Positions 63,223 to 64,000 of a DNA stretch of 64,000 nucleotides are shown piece after piece (position 1 is the first letter of the stretch; every line of letters starts with the position of its first letter). The notes below the pieces were generated by a model. It ran no database searches and had not been told where the DNA came from. It saw only the letters and a list, made by a program, of their open reading frames with translations. The DNA comes from Zobellella endophytica (GTDB lineage: Bacteria > Pseudomonadota > Gammaproteobacteria > Enterobacterales > Aeromonadaceae): the NCBI RefSeq assembly GCF_003012775.1, contig NZ_PXYG01000002.1, forward strand, positions 773,554 through 837,553, written 5' to 3'. The translations under genes were made by a program, and so were the position numbers.

Positions 63223-63660
63223 AACAGATCCCTTTGTTAATCGTTGCCAATGAGCAGTCGAGACGACTGCTGTTGATTATTGGCCAACATCCTGTCAAGA
63301 CAGTTGGCGCTGATCCTCCATACTCCACTGCAAAGCCTGGGCTAAGTGAGGAGCCAAATTGATAATACCTTAAAAAAAACAAAGTTGTTATGTTTATGTG
63401 ATGTATTTGTACACAATAATTAAATCAACGTGATCTACATCTACCTTAACAAAGCACTCAATCACCAAATATATAATCCAAAAACAAGAGATAATGCAAC
63501 AACATAGCACGCATAAAATGTATACAGTAAGGCTATTCAGCAACCGGACACCTGCCGGCAGCTCCATCGTTGACTCTTACAGCCTGCACGGGCATCCAGG
63601 GGTTGGATATTGCGTAAAGGCCGCTCTTGTTACCAGGTCCGAGACGGCGTTCCTGGCAAA
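63223..63660. other. Permease leader and promoter region
   Basis: There is no supportable gene. On minus, reading towards the permease, there is an AT-rich promoter zone (63355-63480) with a TTGATT element and a TACATC element 17 bases downstream near 63395-63425. Two hairpins lie in the leader: GCCAA/TTGGC plus CTGTC/GACAG with a four-base bulge (63283-63308), and AGCAGTCG-AGA-CGACTGCT (63252-63270). They may be regulatory; no known riboswitch is recognised. Confidence 0.5.
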
Positions 63661-63668
63661 CGAAAAAA

Positions 63669-63695
63669 CCCCGACACCAAGGTGTCGGGGTTTTT
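63669..63695. terminator. Second (bidirectional) rRNA operon terminator
   Basis: CCCCGACACC / GGTGTCGGGG form a ten-pair stem with an AA loop, flanked by six A residues and five T residues, so it can act in both directions. It lies 85 bases past the 5S gene. Confidence 0.9.
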
Positions 63696-63742
63696 ATTTA
63701 GATGCCTTGGCCAGCGCTCAGGACATTCGATGACAACGAAAA

Positions 63743-63768
63743 AAGCCCTTCACATCGGTGAAGGGCTT
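63743..63768 (-). terminator. First rRNA operon terminator
   Basis: On minus, AAGCCCTTCAC / GTGAAGGGCTT form an 11-pair stem with a four-base loop, followed by TTTTTTCG, 13 bases after the 5S gene. Confidence 0.95.
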
Positions 63769-63780
63769 CTTGAATTTGGG

Positions 63781-63898
63781 TGCCTGGCAGTGACCTACTT
63801 TCACATGGCAGCTGCCACACTATCATCGGCGCGGTCGCGTTTCACTTCTGAGTTCGGCATGGGGTCAGGTGGTTCCACAACGCTATCGCCGCCAGGCA
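63781..63898 (-). rRNA. rrf: 5S ribosomal RNA
   Basis: About 118 bases. On minus it starts TGCCTGGCGGCGATAGCG, contains the conserved CCATGCCGAACTCAGAAGTG core, and closes with ACTGCCAGGCA pairing to the 5' end. It is the last gene of an rRNA operon that continues past the right edge. Confidence 0.98.
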
Positions 63899-64000
63899 AT
63901 AAACTGATGATTGCCGGTCTCTCGACCAACAATCGCTGGAAAACTGATGTTTGCTGTCGTTGTAGTCGCCTTGACCGCAAGGTCTCACACTTCTTGGGTG
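63899..64000 (-). other. 23S-5S intergenic spacer (partial)
   Basis: About 100 bases upstream of 5S on minus. I do not recognise the 3' end of 23S rRNA in it, so the 23S gene lies beyond the window edge. Confidence 0.75.

Noticed and set aside
63494..63733. 79-codon frame on + before the rRNA terminators.
   Set aside because: It runs straight through the bidirectional terminator at 63669-63695 and has no ribosome site.

Overview
The window reads as a chromosomal segment of a GC-rich gammaproteobacterium. The order uvrA / MFS / ssb / csrD / mreBCD / maf / rng / yhdP / nitrilase / tldD, the rpoN-hpf-ptsN-rapZ-npr block, a CsrB-type RNA, and metA under a MetJ-type operator all suggest a relative of Aeromonadales such as Oceanimonas or Zobellella. 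That assignment is inference from gene order and base composition; no database was searched.

Layout. 1-3912: 3' end of rpoN, hpf, ptsN, rapZ, npr and mgtE, all on +. 3913-4127: two back-to-back perfect heptamer arrays between the convergent mgtE and pmbA. 4134-17060: pmbA, darP, a small exported protein, then a long minus-strand run of tldD, a nitrilase-family gene, yhdP, rng, maf, mreD, mreC and mreB with several 1-4 base overlaps. 17233-25247: a PLP-dependent deaminase-like gene, csrD, ssb, a YajR-type transporter, and uvrA with an SOS box. 25267-32535: an O-antigen ligase/PglL-type membrane protein, fetAB with a glutaminyl cyclase, a lipoprotein cysteine peptidase pair, and a ClC channel.

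32722-47436 holds the most interesting content: a dispersed type II secretion/type IV pilus-like machine. It comprises an ATPase, PilM/PilN/PilO/GspC-like assembly proteins, a TPR-bearing lipoprotein secretin, GspF, GspG and three further pilin-like proteins. It is interleaved with a lytic transglycosylase, a SCO protein and a stand-alone receiver protein, and it ends in a histidine kinase plus an NtrC-type sigma54 activator. I find three sequences resembling sigma54 promoters and four copies of a palindrome CCCCR-N4-YGGGG placed like activator sites, which suggests the whole system is one sigma54 regulon.

47730-64000: a PhnA/YjdM protein, a NIF3-like small protein, a decayed tartrate/malate dehydrogenase pseudogene, ogt, a CsrB-type sRNA with UvrY- and IHF-like sites, a PBP5-type carboxypeptidase with SPOR domain, metH, an NhaP-type antiporter, metA, a CinA-like gene, a PAP2 phosphatase remnant, an 8-oxoguanine deaminase-like amidohydrolase with an NCS2 purine permease, and the 3' end of an rRNA operon (5S on minus, two terminators).

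Regulatory links run through the window. RpoN, EIIA-Ntr and NPr sit with a sigma54-activated secretion locus. CsrD, which promotes CsrB decay in E. coli, sits with a CsrB gene. metH and metA sit with MetJ-like operators. The MSHA pilus locus that lies between csrD and mreB in Vibrio is absent at that position here.
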